Below are positions 42,076-50,663 of a stretch of DNA of 64,000 nt, in pieces. The DNA is from Halorubrum depositum. GTDB taxonomy: Archaea; Halobacteriota; Halobacteria; Halobacteriales; Haloferacaceae. The notes beneath the pieces are model-generated. The model was given only the letters and a program-made list of their open reading frames with translations, had not been told where the DNA came from and did no database searches. The stretch is taken from the NCBI RefSeq assembly GCF_007671725.1, contig NZ_VCNM01000002.1, positions 1 to 64,000 on the forward strand, in the 5' to 3' direction. A program made the translations under genes and the position numbers. Each line of letters starts with the position of its first letter. Position 1 is the stretch's first letter.

Positions 42076-43824
42076 ATGAGTACCGACGCGGCGAGTGACG
42101 CGGACGCCGGCGGCGAGAACGACGGCGGGGACGCAGGCGAGGGGGCCGACGCCGAGTCCGAGGCGTTCGTCCGCACCTGCGAGCACCTCGTCGACCGGAT
42201 CCTCGCGGGCGAAATCGATCGCGACGACCTCGAGTCCGCCAAGCTCGACGCATGCTCGAAGTTCTCCTCGCCGAAGGTCCCGAAGAACACCGAGATTCTG
42301 GACCACGCCCCGTCCGAGGCCCGCGACGACGTGATCGAGGTGGTACAGCGGAAGCCGGTCCGGACCGCGTCCGGGGTTTCGCCGGTCGCTATCATGACCT
42401 CGCCGAAGCTCTGCCCGCACGGGAAGTGCCTCTACTGCCCCGGCGGGCCGGCCTCCGAGTTCTCCTCGGCGCAGTCGTACACGGGCCACGAGCCCGCCGC
42501 CGCGCGCGGCGAGCAGAACGACTACGACCCGTACGGACAGGTCACGCTCCGGCTCGAACAGCTCCGGAAGATCGGGCACCCGGTCGACAAGGTGGAGCTG
42601 ATCCTGATGGGCGGGACGATGACTGCGCGCTCGCACGACTACCAAGAGTGGTTCGTCAAGCGCGCGCTGCAGGCGATGAACGACTACGACCTCGACAAGG
42701 AGCCGGAGCCGGCCGAGGGCGAGTCGTTCGCACCCGCCCCCGAGGAGACCGAGTTCGAGTACCTCGAGGACGTGATCGCCACGAACGAGACCAACGAGAT
42801 CCGCAACATCGGGACGACGTTCGAGACGAAGCCCGACTGGTGCGACCCCGAGCAGATCGACCGGATGCTCGACCTGGGCGGCACCAAGGTCGAGGTCGGC
42901 GTCCAGACCACCTACGAGCGGATCAACCGCGAGATGCACCGCGGCCACGGCAACGAGGCCTCCCGGAACGCCAACCGGCGCCTGCGCGACGCCGCGTTCA
43001 AGGTGGGGTTCCACATGATGCCGGGCCAGCCGGGGATGACCCGCGAGATGTGTATCGAGGACTTCCGGCAGCTGTTCGAGAACCCCGACTGGCGGCCGGA
43101 CTACCTGAAGATCTACCCGACGCTCGTCGTCGAGGGGACCCGCGTGTACGATCGGTGGCGCCGCGAGGAGTTCGACCCCCTGACGAACGAGGAGGCGGCC
43201 GACGTCGTCGCCGAGGCGATGGACCACGTCCCGAAGTACACCCGGCTCCAGCGCGTCCAGCGCGACATCCCCGCCGACTTCATCGAGGGCGGCGTCTGGA
43301 AGTCGAACCTCCGACAGCTCGCGGACCAGCGGGCCGAACAGAAGGGGATCGTCCAGCGCGACATCCGCGCCCGCGAGGTGGGCCACAACGACGCCGACCC
43401 GGACCCGGACGACGTCGAACTCGACGTGATGACCTACGAGGCGGGCGGCGGGACGGAACACTTCATCTCCTTCGAGGACCCCGTCCGCGACCTGCTCGTC
43501 GGGTTCTGTCGCCTGCGGTTCCCCTCGTTCGCGCCCGACCAGCCCGGCGCGCCCGGCACCGAGGACGACGCGATCCGCCGGGAGCTGGAAGACGCCGCCC
43601 TGATCCGCGAGCTGCACGTGTACGGCAGCGAGGTCGCCATCGGCGGCGACGGCGACTGGCAGCATCAGGGGTACGGGACGAAGCTGCTCGAACGCGCTGA
43701 GGAGCTCGCCCGCGACGCCGGCTACCGCAAGATGGCCGTCATCTCCGGCATCGGCGCGCGGGAGTACTACCGGAACAAGCTCGGCTACCACCAGGACGGG
43801 CCGTACGTGTCGAAGCGGCTGTAG
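42076..43824 (+). CDS. elp3: Elp3-like tRNA uridine-34 modifying radical-SAM/acetyltransferase
   Basis: A 582-aa enzyme that forms the carboxymethyl side chain at wobble uridine in tRNA. A short acidic N-terminal tail precedes KPVRTASGVSPVAIMTSPKL, then the [4Fe-4S] radical-SAM site CPHGKCLYCPGGPASEFSSA (C-x4-C-x2-C, the compact archaeal spacing). The rest of the SAM barrel follows (ILMGGTMTARSHDYQEWFV, GFHMMPGQPGMTREMCI, LKIYPTLVVEGTRVY). The C-terminal GNAT domain ends HQGYGTKLLERAEELARDAGYRKMAV and GAREYYRNKLGYHQDGPYVSK. Archaeal Elp3 acts without the rest of the Elongator complex. It has its own TATA-like box and is divergent from thiC. Confidence 0.95.
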   Translation: MSTDAASDADAGGENDGGDAGEGADAESEAFVRTCEHLVDRILAGEIDRDDLESAKLDACSKFSSPKVPKNTEILDHAPSEARDDVIEVVQRKPVRTASGVSPVAIMTSPKLCPHGKCLYCPGGPASEFSSAQSYTGHEPAAARGEQNDYDPYGQVTLRLEQLRKIGHPVDKVELILMGGTMTARSHDYQEWFVKRALQAMNDYDLDKEPEPAEGESFAPAPEETEFEYLEDVIATNETNEIRNIGTTFETKPDWCDPEQIDRMLDLGGTKVEVGVQTTYERINREMHRGHGNEASRNANRRLRDAAFKVGFHMMPGQPGMTREMCIEDFRQLFENPDWRPDYLKIYPTLVVEGTRVYDRWRREEFDPLTNEEAADVVAEAMDHVPKYTRLQRVQRDIPADFIEGGVWKSNLRQLADQRAEQKGIVQRDIRAREVGHNDADPDPDDVELDVMTYEAGGGTEHFISFEDPVRDLLVGFCRLRFPSFAPDQPGAPGTEDDAIRRELEDAALIRELHVYGSEVAIGGDGDWQHQGYGTKLLERAEELARDAGYRKMAVISGIGAREYYRNKLGYHQDGPYVSKRL

Positions 43825-43900
43825 CCGGCCGCCGGCGCGGCCGCCCGCTCCTCGACGACCCGTTTGCCCGCTCCTCGATGGCGCGTCCCCACAACGACAC

Positions 43901-43910
43901 GCCTTTTTCC
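43901..43910 (+). promoter_or_regulatory. TATA-like box for rqcH
   Basis: GCCTTTTTCC is centred about 27 nt before the ATG at 43933. Haloarchaeal boxes with a T-run of this kind are common. Confidence 0.35.
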
Positions 43911-43932
43911 GGCCCGCGAGTCTCTGTCGCGT

Positions 43933-46140
43933 ATGGACCAGAAGCGGGAGCTGTCGAGCATCGACCTCGCGGCCCTCGTCACCGAGCTCAATCGGTACGA
44001 GGGCGCGAAGGTCGACAAGGCGTACCTCTACGACGACGACCTGCTCCGGCTGAAGCTCCGCGACTTCGACCGCGGCCGCGTCGAGCTCATGATCGAGGTG
44101 GGCGACGTGAAGCGCGCCCACGTCGCGGACGCCGACCACGTCGCGGACGCGCCCGGGCGCCCGCCGAACTTCGCGAAGATGCTCCGGAACCGGATGTCCG
44201 GCGCCGACTTCGCGGGCGTCGAGCAGTACGAGTTCGACCGGATCCTCACCTTCGAGTTCGAACGCGAGGACGAGAACACGACGCTCGTCGCCGAGCTGTT
44301 CGGGCAGGGAAATGTCGCCGCGCTCGACGAGACCGGCGAGGTCGTCGGGTCGCTGTCGACGGTCCGGCTCAAGTCCCGAACCGTCGCGCCCGGCGCGCAG
44401 TACGAGTACCCCGCCTCGCGGCTCAACCCCCTCGACGTGAGCCTCGGCGGGTTCGAGCGGCACATGCGCGAGTCCGACAGCGACGTGGTGCGGACCCTCG
44501 CCACGCAGCTCAACCTCGGCGGGCTCTACGCCGAGGAGGTGTGCACCCGCGCCGGGGTCCCGAAGGAGACGCCGATCGAGGAAACGACCGACGACCAGCT
44601 CCGCGCGCTCCACGAGGCGCTCGAACGCATCGGCGACCGGCTTCGCTCCGGCGATATCGACCCGCGCGTCTACGAGGAGGCGCTCGACGAGGAAGACGAG
44701 AGGGACGGCGACGAGGACCGCGACCCCCGCGTCGTCGACGTCACGCCCTTCCCGCTCTCCGAGCACGAGGGGCTCCCGAGCGTCGGCTTCGACTCGTTCA
44801 ACGCCGCCGTGGACGAGTACTTCTACCGGCTCGAAAACGAGGACACCGACGCGGGCGAGGCCCCGTCGGACGCGAGTCCCTCTCGGCCCGACTTCGAGGG
44901 AGAGATCGCCAAACAGGAGCGGATCATCGAACAGCAGAAGGGGGCGATCGAGGGGTTCGAGGAGCAGGCGGAGGCGGAGCGCGAGCGCGCCGAACTGCTG
45001 TACGCGAACTACGACCTCGTCGACGAGGTGCTCTCGACGGTCCAAGAGGCCCGCGAGAACGAGGTCCCGTGGGACGAGATCGCCGAGACGCTCGACGCGG
45101 GCGCGGAGCGCGGCATCCCGGCGGCGGAGGCCGTCGTCGACGTCGACGGCGGCGAGGGGACCGTGACGGTCGCGCTCGAGGCCGGAAGCGACGAGGACGG
45201 CGAGGACGCCGACTCGGTCCGCGTCGAGCTCGACGCGAGCACCGGCGTCGAGGTCAACGCCGACCGGCTCTATCAGGAGGCGAAGCGCATCGAGGGGAAG
45301 AGGGAGGGCGCGATGGAGGCGATCGAGTCGACCCGCCGCGAGCTGGAGGCGGTCGAGGAGCGCAAGGCGGAGTGGGAGGCGAAACAGGCGGCCGACGACG
45401 GCGACGCCGGCGGCGACGACGAGACCGACGAGGACGACGAGGAGTACGAGACCGACTGGCTCTCGCGCGCCTCGATCCCGATCCGGAGCCCCGACGACTG
45501 GTACGACCGCTTCCGGTGGTTCCACACCTCGACGGGCTACCTCGTCATCGGCGGGCGCAACGCCGACCAGAACGAGGAGCTCGTCAAGAAGTACATGGGC
45601 AAACACGATCGGTTCTTCCACACGCAGGCGCACGGGGGGCCGGTGACGCTGCTGAAGGCCGCCGGACCATCCGAGTCCGCGGACCCGGTCGATTTCTCCG
45701 ACCAGACGCTGCGGGAGGCCGCGCAGTTCGCGGTCTCGTACTCCTCGGACTGGAAGGACGGCCGCGGCGCGGGCGACGCGTACATGGTCGCGCCGGACCA
45801 GGTGTCGAAGACGCCCGAGAGCGGCGAGTACATCGAGAAGGGGAGCTTCGTGATCCGCGGCGACCGCACCTACTTCGAAGACGTGCCCTGCCGGGTCGCT
45901 GTCGGCGTCCAGTGCGAGCCGGTCACCCGAGCCATCGGCGGGCCGCCGTCGGCGATCGTCGACCGCGCGGCGACCTCGATAACGCTGGAGCCGGGGATGT
46001 ACGCGCAGAACGACGCCGCGATGATGGTCTACCGCGAGCTGAAAGGGCGGTTCGCCGACCAGTCGTTCGTCCGGAAGGTGGCGAGCGCGGACCAGCTTCA
46101 GGAGTTCCTCCCGCCGGGCGGCTCCGACGTCGTCGACTGA
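43933..46140 (+). CDS. rqcH: Ribosome rescue protein RqcH (NEMF/Rqc2 family)
   Basis: A 735-aa protein that binds 60S/50S-peptidyl-tRNA after a ribosome splits and adds C-terminal tails to stalled chains. The NFACT-N domain (MDQKRELSSIDLAALVTELNRYEGAKVDKAYLY) contains the conserved Asp-Arg in EQYEFDRILTFEF (near residue 101). A long coiled coil (EIAKQEERIIEQQKGAIEGFEEQAEAE-like region, about 320-360) and further helices follow. Then comes the NFACT-R domain (WYDRFRWFHTSTGYLVIGGRNADQNEELVKKYM, DAYMVAPDQVSKTPESGEYIEKGSFVIRG). An inserted Asp-rich segment (DDGDAGGDDETDEDDEE) joins the domains. The start gives the conserved N-terminus. Confidence 0.93.
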   Translation: MDQKRELSSIDLAALVTELNRYEGAKVDKAYLYDDDLLRLKLRDFDRGRVELMIEVGDVKRAHVADADHVADAPGRPPNFAKMLRNRMSGADFAGVEQYEFDRILTFEFEREDENTTLVAELFGQGNVAALDETGEVVGSLSTVRLKSRTVAPGAQYEYPASRLNPLDVSLGGFERHMRESDSDVVRTLATQLNLGGLYAEEVCTRAGVPKETPIEETTDDQLRALHEALERIGDRLRSGDIDPRVYEEALDEEDERDGDEDRDPRVVDVTPFPLSEHEGLPSVGFDSFNAAVDEYFYRLENEDTDAGEAPSDASPSRPDFEGEIAKQERIIEQQKGAIEGFEEQAEAERERAELLYANYDLVDEVLSTVQEARENEVPWDEIAETLDAGAERGIPAAEAVVDVDGGEGTVTVALEAGSDEDGEDADSVRVELDASTGVEVNADRLYQEAKRIEGKREGAMEAIESTRRELEAVEERKAEWEAKQAADDGDAGGDDETDEDDEEYETDWLSRASIPIRSPDDWYDRFRWFHTSTGYLVIGGRNADQNEELVKKYMGKHDRFFHTQAHGGPVTLLKAAGPSESADPVDFSDQTLREAAQFAVSYSSDWKDGRGAGDAYMVAPDQVSKTPESGEYIEKGSFVIRGDRTYFEDVPCRVAVGVQCEPVTRAIGGPPSAIVDRAATSITLEPGMYAQNDAAMMVYRELKGRFADQSFVRKVASADQLQEFLPPGGSDVVD

Positions 46141-46197
46141 GGCGATTGTCGGGCGCTGTCGGAGCGAGATGACCACCTCCCCGCCCCGGAGCGCGAC

Positions 46198-46206
46198 CCT
46201 TTCAAG
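46198..46206 (+). promoter_or_regulatory. TATA-like box for the gene at 46228
   Basis: CCTTTCAAG is centred about 26 nt before the ATG, the spacing expected for a leaderless haloarchaeal promoter. Confidence 0.4.
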
Positions 46207-46227
46207 CCTCCGCCCCCGACTCCGCCC

Positions 46228-46611
46228 ATGAGCTTCGAGGCGCTGCCGGACGGCTGGCGGGTGTGGAACGAGGAGCCGAGCGGGCGGGCCATCCTCGTCT
46301 ACCGGCCCGACGTGTTCGACGGCGACGAGCTCCCCGCGGAGTGTCTGCCGACCATCTACCTCACGAACGGCGCGCGCACGGCCCGGCCCGGCTCCGGCCA
46401 GTACGCGACCGACGAGTGGCACGTCGTCCTCTTCTTGGAGCCCGAGGTCGAGGCGGTCTCGGAGACCCGCGACGACCGCGAGGCGGGCGCGGCCGCCGCC
46501 GTCGCCGTCGCGGAGCGGTTCGCCGCTGGCGAGGTCGACTACCGCGCCGCTTACCAGGTGCCGCGCGAGGAGTACTTCGAGCGGTTAGATGAGCTGATCG
46601 AGGGCGAGTGA
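46228..46611 (+). CDS. Small haloarchaeal conserved protein (DUF5820-type)
   Basis: A 127-aa acidic protein, MSFEALPDGWRVWNEEPSGRAILVYRPDVFDG. Conserved-looking segments are LPTIYLTNGARTARPGSGQYATDEWHVVLFLEPEVE and FAAGEVDYRAAYQVPREEYFERLDELI. I recall this pattern as a haloarchaeal family of unknown function (DUF5820). There is no metal site, signal or membrane helix. It is preceded by the convergence-free gap after rqcH and followed by purF; a TATA-like box upstream gives it its own promoter. Confidence 0.75.
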   Translation: MSFEALPDGWRVWNEEPSGRAILVYRPDVFDGDELPAECLPTIYLTNGARTARPGSGQYATDEWHVVLFLEPEVEAVSETRDDREAGAAAAVAVAERFAAGEVDYRAAYQVPREEYFERLDELIEGE

Positions 46612-46705
46612 GCGCGGCCGGCCGGTCGGCGACTTCGCCGTGTTCGATCCGCGTTCGTGTATACATGCGTCGTCGTAAAACCCGATAGCACCACGAACAC
46701 GAGGA

Positions 46706-46712
46706 TTTTTAT
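46706..46712 (+). promoter_or_regulatory. TATA box for purF
   Basis: TTTTTAT is centred about 29 nt before the ATG at 46738, supporting that start over an in-frame ATG at 46657. Confidence 0.5.
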
Positions 46713-46737
46713 CGCCTGCCACCCCACCGTCGCGTAC

Positions 46738-48237
46738 ATGAACGCCGGTGGGGACCACACCGCTGACGAGCCGCGAGAGAAGTGCGGCGTCGTCGGCATC
46801 TCGCTCGCTGACCGCGAGGCCGCGCGCCCGCTGTACTACGCGCTGTACGCGCTCCAACACCGCGGGCAGGAGTCCGCGGGGATCGTCACGCACGACGGGT
46901 TCCAACAGCACAGCCACGTCGAGCGCGGGCTCGTCGGCGACGCGTTCGACGAGGGGGACCTGGCGTCGCTGTCGGGCGGGACCGGCATCGGCCACGTCCG
47001 GTACCCGACCGCCGGCAGCCTCGACAAGAGCTGCGCGCAGCCGTTCTCCGTCTCCTTCAAGTCCGGCTCGCTCGGGCTCTCGCACAACGGCAACCTCGTC
47101 AACGCGGACGAGGTGCGCGAGGAGCTCGCGGCGGCCGGCCACGCGTTCACCTCCGACGGCGACACCGAGGTGATCGCCCACGACCTCGCGCGCAACCTCC
47201 TCGAGGAGGACCTGGTGCGCGCCGTCAAACACACGATGAACCGCATCCACGGCTCTTACTCGCTGGCGATCACCCACGACGACACCGTGCTCGGCGTGCG
47301 CGACCCCCTCGGGAACCGCCCCTTGTGCCTCGGGAAGGTGGACGGCGGCTACGTGCTCGCCAGCGAGTCGGCCGCCATCGACACCCTCGACGGGGAGCTC
47401 ATCCGGGACGTGCGCCCGGGCGAACTCGTCGTCCTCGACCCCGACGGGACGGGGTACGACACGTACCAGCTCGTCGAGCGAGAGTCGACCGCCCACTGCT
47501 TCTTCGAGCACGTCTACTTCGCGCGCCCCGACTCCGTCATCGACGAGAACCTCGTGTACGAGGTCCGCCGCAAGCTCGGCCGGAAGCTCTGGGAGGAATC
47601 GGGCGTCGAGGCCGACGTGGTGATGCCGGTGCCCGACTCCGGGCGGGCGTTCGCCTCCGGCTACGCCGACGCGGCCGGCGAGACGACCGCCGACGGCGAG
47701 GTCCGTCCGGAGGGCGACGCCGGCATCGAGTTCGCCGAGGGGCTGATGAAGAACCGCTACGTCGGGCGCACGTTCATCATGCCGACGCAGGACGAGCGCG
47801 AACGCGCGGTCCGGCTGAAGCTCAACCCGATCAAGTCGACCGTGGAGGGGAAGTCGGTCACCATCATCGACGACTCCATCGTCCGCGGGACGACGTCGAC
47901 GCAGCTGGTCGATCTCGTCCGCGAGGCGGGCGCCGAGGAGGTCCACCTCCGCATCGGTGCGCCGGCGATCGTCGCTCCCTGCTACTTCGGGATCGACATG
48001 GCGACCCGCGAGGAGCTGATCGCGGCCGACGCGTCCACCGAGGAGATCCGCGAGGAGGTGGGCGCCGACTCCCTCTCGTACCTCTCGATCGACGCCGTCG
48101 CCGAGGCGCTCGGCGAGAGCCGCGCCGACCTCTGTCTCGGCTGCGTCACCGGCGAGTACCCGTTCGACGTCGAGGGCGAGGAGAGCGACCGCGACCTCGA
48201 CGCCGTCAGGCCGGACCCCACACCGGCGGACGACTGA
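46738..48237 (+). CDS. purF: Amidophosphoribosyltransferase
   Basis: A 499-aa enzyme catalysing the first committed step of purine synthesis: PRPP + glutamine to phosphoribosylamine. The nucleophile Cys is residue 16 (EKCGVVGISLADREA), so a 15-residue propeptide (MNAGGDHTADEPREK) must be removed to expose it. The glutaminase domain has YYALYALQHRGQESAGI, GIGHVRYPTAGSLDKSCAQPF and LSHNGNLVN. The PRTase domain has VVMPVPDSGRAFASG, MKNRYVGRTFIMP and the PRPP loop VTIIDDSIVRGTTSTQLV. A late CLGCVTGEYPF suggests the Fe-S or cysteine-rich subclass, as in Bacillus PurF. It is not in a visible pur operon. Confidence 0.95.
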   Translation: MNAGGDHTADEPREKCGVVGISLADREAARPLYYALYALQHRGQESAGIVTHDGFQQHSHVERGLVGDAFDEGDLASLSGGTGIGHVRYPTAGSLDKSCAQPFSVSFKSGSLGLSHNGNLVNADEVREELAAAGHAFTSDGDTEVIAHDLARNLLEEDLVRAVKHTMNRIHGSYSLAITHDDTVLGVRDPLGNRPLCLGKVDGGYVLASESAAIDTLDGELIRDVRPGELVVLDPDGTGYDTYQLVERESTAHCFFEHVYFARPDSVIDENLVYEVRRKLGRKLWEESGVEADVVMPVPDSGRAFASGYADAAGETTADGEVRPEGDAGIEFAEGLMKNRYVGRTFIMPTQDERERAVRLKLNPIKSTVEGKSVTIIDDSIVRGTTSTQLVDLVREAGAEEVHLRIGAPAIVAPCYFGIDMATREELIAADASTEEIREEVGADSLSYLSIDAVAEALGESRADLCLGCVTGEYPFDVEGEESDRDLDAVRPDPTPADD

Positions 48238-48313
48238 TCGGGTTTCGACCGCGATCTCCGACGCGTCTCGCGCGACGCCGGAGCGTTCTCACGCCGCGAG
48301 TCAGGAATCGGGA

Positions 48314-48322
48314 ATTTAAATA
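48314..48322 (+). promoter_or_regulatory. TATA box for halocyanin
   Basis: ATTTAAATA is a near-perfect palindromic archaeal TATA element, centred about 28 nt before the ATG at 48346. A GGGAGGT at 48333-48339 resembles a ribosome-binding site but would be upstream of the predicted transcription start. Confidence 0.6.
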
Positions 48323-48345
48323 CGCCCACGCCGGGAGGTACGGGT

Positions 48346-49047
48346 ATGACATCCGACGCCGACGACGCGACGATGAGCCGCCGCGGGCTGTTCAGGGTCG
48401 GCGCCGCGGGCGCCGCCGCCGCGACCGGCCTCGCCGCCGGATCCGGGACTGCCGCCGCCCAGTACGGCGGTTGGCTCGACGACGTGGACAACTACGACGG
48501 CACTCACGACTACACGGGCCAGGACGAGGTCACGGTCGACGTCGGCGCGGTCGACGGGCTCAAGTTCGGCCCGGCGGCGATCCTGATCGACCCCGGGACG
48601 ACGGTCGTCTGGGAGTGGACCGGCGAGGGCGGCGCGCACAACGTCGTCGCCGAGGACGGGACGTTCGACAGCGGCGAGACGGTCAGCGAGGCGGGGACCA
48701 CCTTCGAGCACACGTTCGAGGACGTCTCCGAGGGCGACACGTTCAACTACCTCTGTGTCCCCCACGAGGCGGTCGGCATGAAGGGCGCCGTCGCGATCGG
48801 GTCGGTCGACGACGACCTCGTCGAGCCGGACGCGGGCGGAGACGGCGGCGACGGTGGAGACGGCGGGAGCGGAGACGGCGGTGACGGCGACGATGGCAGC
48901 GACGGTGGTGACGGAGGCGACGGCGGCGGCGGTCGCACCCTCACCGCGGGAGACATCGGCGCGCTCGCGCTCGGCTTCGGGTTCGCCGGCGCGCTGCTCG
49001 TTCCGCTCTTCTACGCGGCCCACCGGATGGCGAACGACGAGGGGTAG
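48346..49047 (+). CDS. Halocyanin-like copper protein with Tat signal and membrane tail
   Basis: A 233-aa exported electron carrier. The N-terminus has a Tat motif (SRRGLFRVGAAGAAAATGLAA), with cleavage likely near AAAQ. The cupredoxin domain has type-I copper ligands His98 (GGAHNVV), Cys137 and His140 (YLCVPHEAVGM) and Met145. Residues of about 162-197 are an almost pure Gly/Asp linker (repeats of GGDGGDG). A hydrophobic helix, about residues 202-224, and short charged tail follow, so a C-terminal membrane anchor is likely, placing copper on the outside. It would shuttle electrons to a terminal oxidase. ATG 48373 is an alternative start, but the TATA box supports 48346. Confidence 0.92.
   Translation: MTSDADDATMSRRGLFRVGAAGAAAATGLAAGSGTAAAQYGGWLDDVDNYDGTHDYTGQDEVTVDVGAVDGLKFGPAAILIDPGTTVVWEWTGEGGAHNVVAEDGTFDSGETVSEAGTTFEHTFEDVSEGDTFNYLCVPHEAVGMKGAVAIGSVDDDLVEPDAGGDGGDGGDGGSGDGGDGDDGSDGGDGGDGGGGRTLTAGDIGALALGFGFAGALLVPLFYAAHRMANDEG
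48836..48936 (+). repeat. Gly/Asp-encoding low-complexity tract in halocyanin
   Basis: About 100 bp of imperfect GGCGGAGACGG-type repeats encode the Gly/Asp linker of the halocyanin-like protein. It is slippage-prone and likely to vary in length between strains. Confidence 0.7.
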
Positions 49048-49062
49048 GGGGCCGAGCCGGTC

Positions 49063-49629
49063 TCACTGACCGTTTTTCCGATCCGCGCCGGCGGCGACCC
49101 GCGACCGCAACAGGAGGAGGACGGCCGACAGCCACAGCGCCGCTTCGAGGAAGAAGGCGGAGGTCCCGATATAATAGAGCGCGAACTCGCCCGGCGGGAT
49201 CGCGAGCGGGTCGGACCGCGGGAGGACCGGCCACGCGAGGAACAGCGCGTCGCCCGCCCGCCCGTTCACGACCACGTGGAGCGCGTCGAGCGCGAGGTGC
49301 GACCCCCAGCCGACCGCGACCGCGAGCCCGCGTCGATGCCTCGCGGCCAGGGCGACGGCGAGCGGTGCGAGCAGCGCGGAGTGCCCGATAGACTGGTACA
49401 CGTCAAAGAGGCCGAGCACGCCGAGCGGCTTGTCGACCACGTCCGGGATCGCGGCGCCGGCGACGAGCCACCGGACCGAGAGTGGCGGTGCGGTCGAGAG
49501 CGTCGGCATCGCAACGCCGGCGAAACGCCGCCGGACTCGCGAGTGGCCCGTGAACCACCCGATGCCGACGGCGGCGAGGAGATGGGTCGCGAACAGCACG
49601 CCGATCCGTACGGACCGTGGCGGCTTCAA
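49063..49629 (-). CDS. Membrane-bound metal-dependent hydrolase (YdjM/DUF457-type)
   Basis: A 188-aa membrane protein with four hydrophobic segments. The family metal motifs are present: AAIPDVVDKPLG (Asp pair), SIGHSALLAPLAV and WGSHLALDALHVV (His/Asp). In E. coli YdjM is LexA-controlled and of unclear biochemical role. The first hydrophobic stretch (VRIGVLFATHLLAAVGIGWF) may be a signal anchor. It is 15 bp from the DUF420-like gene in the same direction, so the pair is probably co-transcribed. It is convergent with the halocyanin gene. Confidence 0.8.
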   Translation of the reverse strand: MKPPRSVRIGVLFATHLLAAVGIGWFTGHSRVRRRFAGVAMPTLSTAPPLSVRWLVAGAAIPDVVDKPLGVLGLFDVYQSIGHSALLAPLAVALAARHRRGLAVAVGWGSHLALDALHVVVNGRAGDALFLAWPVLPRSDPLAIPPGEFALYYIGTSAFFLEAALWLSAVLLLLRSRVAAGADRKNGQ

Positions 49630-49644
49630 GCCTCGGCGGCCGCC

Positions 49645-50205
49645 TCAGAACGCGTGGTACAACATGACGTACACGCCGATCCCCATCGCGAAGGAGACCA
49701 GCCAGAGGACGGCGGCGACGAGGCCGACCTGCGCGTGTCGCGTGTGGTACAGCTCCTCGTACGGTCGGGTCGCGGCGAGCAGGAGCGCGTGGAAAACGAA
49801 CGGGATACAGAGGATCGCGAGCAGGATGTGAATCGCGAGGAACGGGAGGTAGAGGTAGGTGTAGACGGCCTCGGGGCCGGGGAACTCGGTCGTGCCGACG
49901 TGGATCAGCCGGTAGAGGTAGGCGCCGAGGAAGGCCGTGAACAGGCCGAACGACGTCAGCATGAACGCGCGGTGTCGGTGCACGTCGCCGCGCGCGATGG
50001 CCCGCCAGCCGAGCACGATGGTGACGATGGCCGTCGCCGAGACGGCGGCGTTGAAGTGCGGGATGGCGGCGAGGACGGCGTCGCTCGCACGCGGGAGGAG
50101 TGCGCTCGGGATCGCGCCGCCGACGGCGCCGAACACCACGGCGAGCGCGGCGACGGAGCTGAGCGCGGTCAGAAGCGAGACGTTCTCGCGGGCCCACTCG
50201 GACAT
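49645..50205 (-). CDS. DUF420-family membrane protein (cytochrome oxidase-associated type)
   Basis: A 186-aa protein with five or six membrane helices. DUF420 features are visible: PHFNAAVSATAIVTIVLGWRAIARGDVHRHRAFMLTSF (HRxxM-type helix), YLPFLAIHILLAILCIPFVFHAL and TRHAQVGLVAAVLWLVSFAMG. Multiple histidines at membrane faces suggest heme or copper handling, and the family is associated with heme-copper oxidase biogenesis (CtaM-like). The start MSEWARENVSLLTAL avoids a long Arg/Ser-rich upstream extension. The halocyanin gene nearby supports a respiratory context. Confidence 0.8.
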   Translation of the reverse strand: MSEWARENVSLLTALSSVAALAVVFGAVGGAIPSALLPRASDAVLAAIPHFNAAVSATAIVTIVLGWRAIARGDVHRHRAFMLTSFGLFTAFLGAYLYRLIHVGTTEFPGPEAVYTYLYLPFLAIHILLAILCIPFVFHALLLAATRPYEELYHTRHAQVGLVAAVLWLVSFAMGIGVYVMLYHAF

Positions 50206-50336
50206 GGCGGATTCGAGGGTCGCCTCCCCCAAACGCGTGCCGGTTCCGGCGCGTCCGACCGACGCGCTCGACCGGCGATGCGTTCGACCCCGCCGACCGG
50301 TGTCACTCTCCGACACGGCACTGCCGAATGGAAGGG

Positions 50337-50345
50337 CTTTTAATT
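50337..50345 (+). promoter_or_regulatory. TATA-like box for the tRNA-Leu gene
   Basis: CTTTTAATT is about 43 nt before the mature tRNA 5' end, leaving room for a short 5' leader removed by RNase P. Confidence 0.45.
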
Positions 50346-50383
50346 GGGGGAAGGGTACGTGAGAACGCGACAGAACACCGCGA

Positions 50384-50468
50384 GCGTGGGTAGCCAAGCC
50401 AGGCCAACGGCGCAGCGTTGAGGGCGCTGTCCTGTAGAGGTCCGCCGGTTCAAATCCGGTCCCACGCA
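50384..50468 (+). tRNA. tRNA-Leu (anticodon GAG)
   Basis: 85 nt with a complete cloverleaf. The acceptor stem is GCGTGGG/CCCACGC followed by the discriminator A. The anticodon stem CAGCG/CGCTG encloses loop TTGAGGG, giving anticodon GAG, which reads CUC/CUU leucine codons. A long class-II variable arm (CCTGTAGAGG type) and a T-loop GGTTCAAATCC are present. No intron, and CCA is not encoded. The flanking sequence contains no integrase, and the CCCACGCA repeated at 50522 is only 8 bp. Confidence 0.95.
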
Positions 50469-50650
50469 TCGCTCGGCGGTACACCCGCCACACGATGCAC
50501 GGTGTTGTCTCTACGACAGCACCCACGCACAATTCCTACCGACCGCTACGATTCGAGCGACGGCTTCGTTTCGCGACAGGCCGACTCCAGGCTCGCTCCC
50601 GCGGTCGACGCCTCCCCGACGAACTGCCACCCTTTTAGTCCCGGCCTGCC

Positions 50651-50656
50651 GGAGGT
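50651..50656 (+). promoter_or_regulatory. Shine-Dalgarno-like site for gatE
   Basis: GGAGGT lies 8 nt before the ATG at 50664, supporting that start over a longer Arg/Ser-rich upstream extension. Confidence 0.5.
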
Positions 50657-50663
50657 ACGCGTA

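Noticed and set aside
42046-46422. Open frame of over 1,400 codons on the minus strand opposite elp3 and rqcH
   Set aside because: It lies fully antisense to two well-supported genes. Its product is a run of Val/Arg/Leu/Asp with no domain, an effect of codon bias in G+C-rich DNA.
50384-50529. tRNA-Leu as an integration site, since CCCACGCA recurs at 50522
   Set aside because: The repeat is only 8 bp, 60 bp away, and the neighbourhood (gatE) shows no integrase, phage or plasmid genes.
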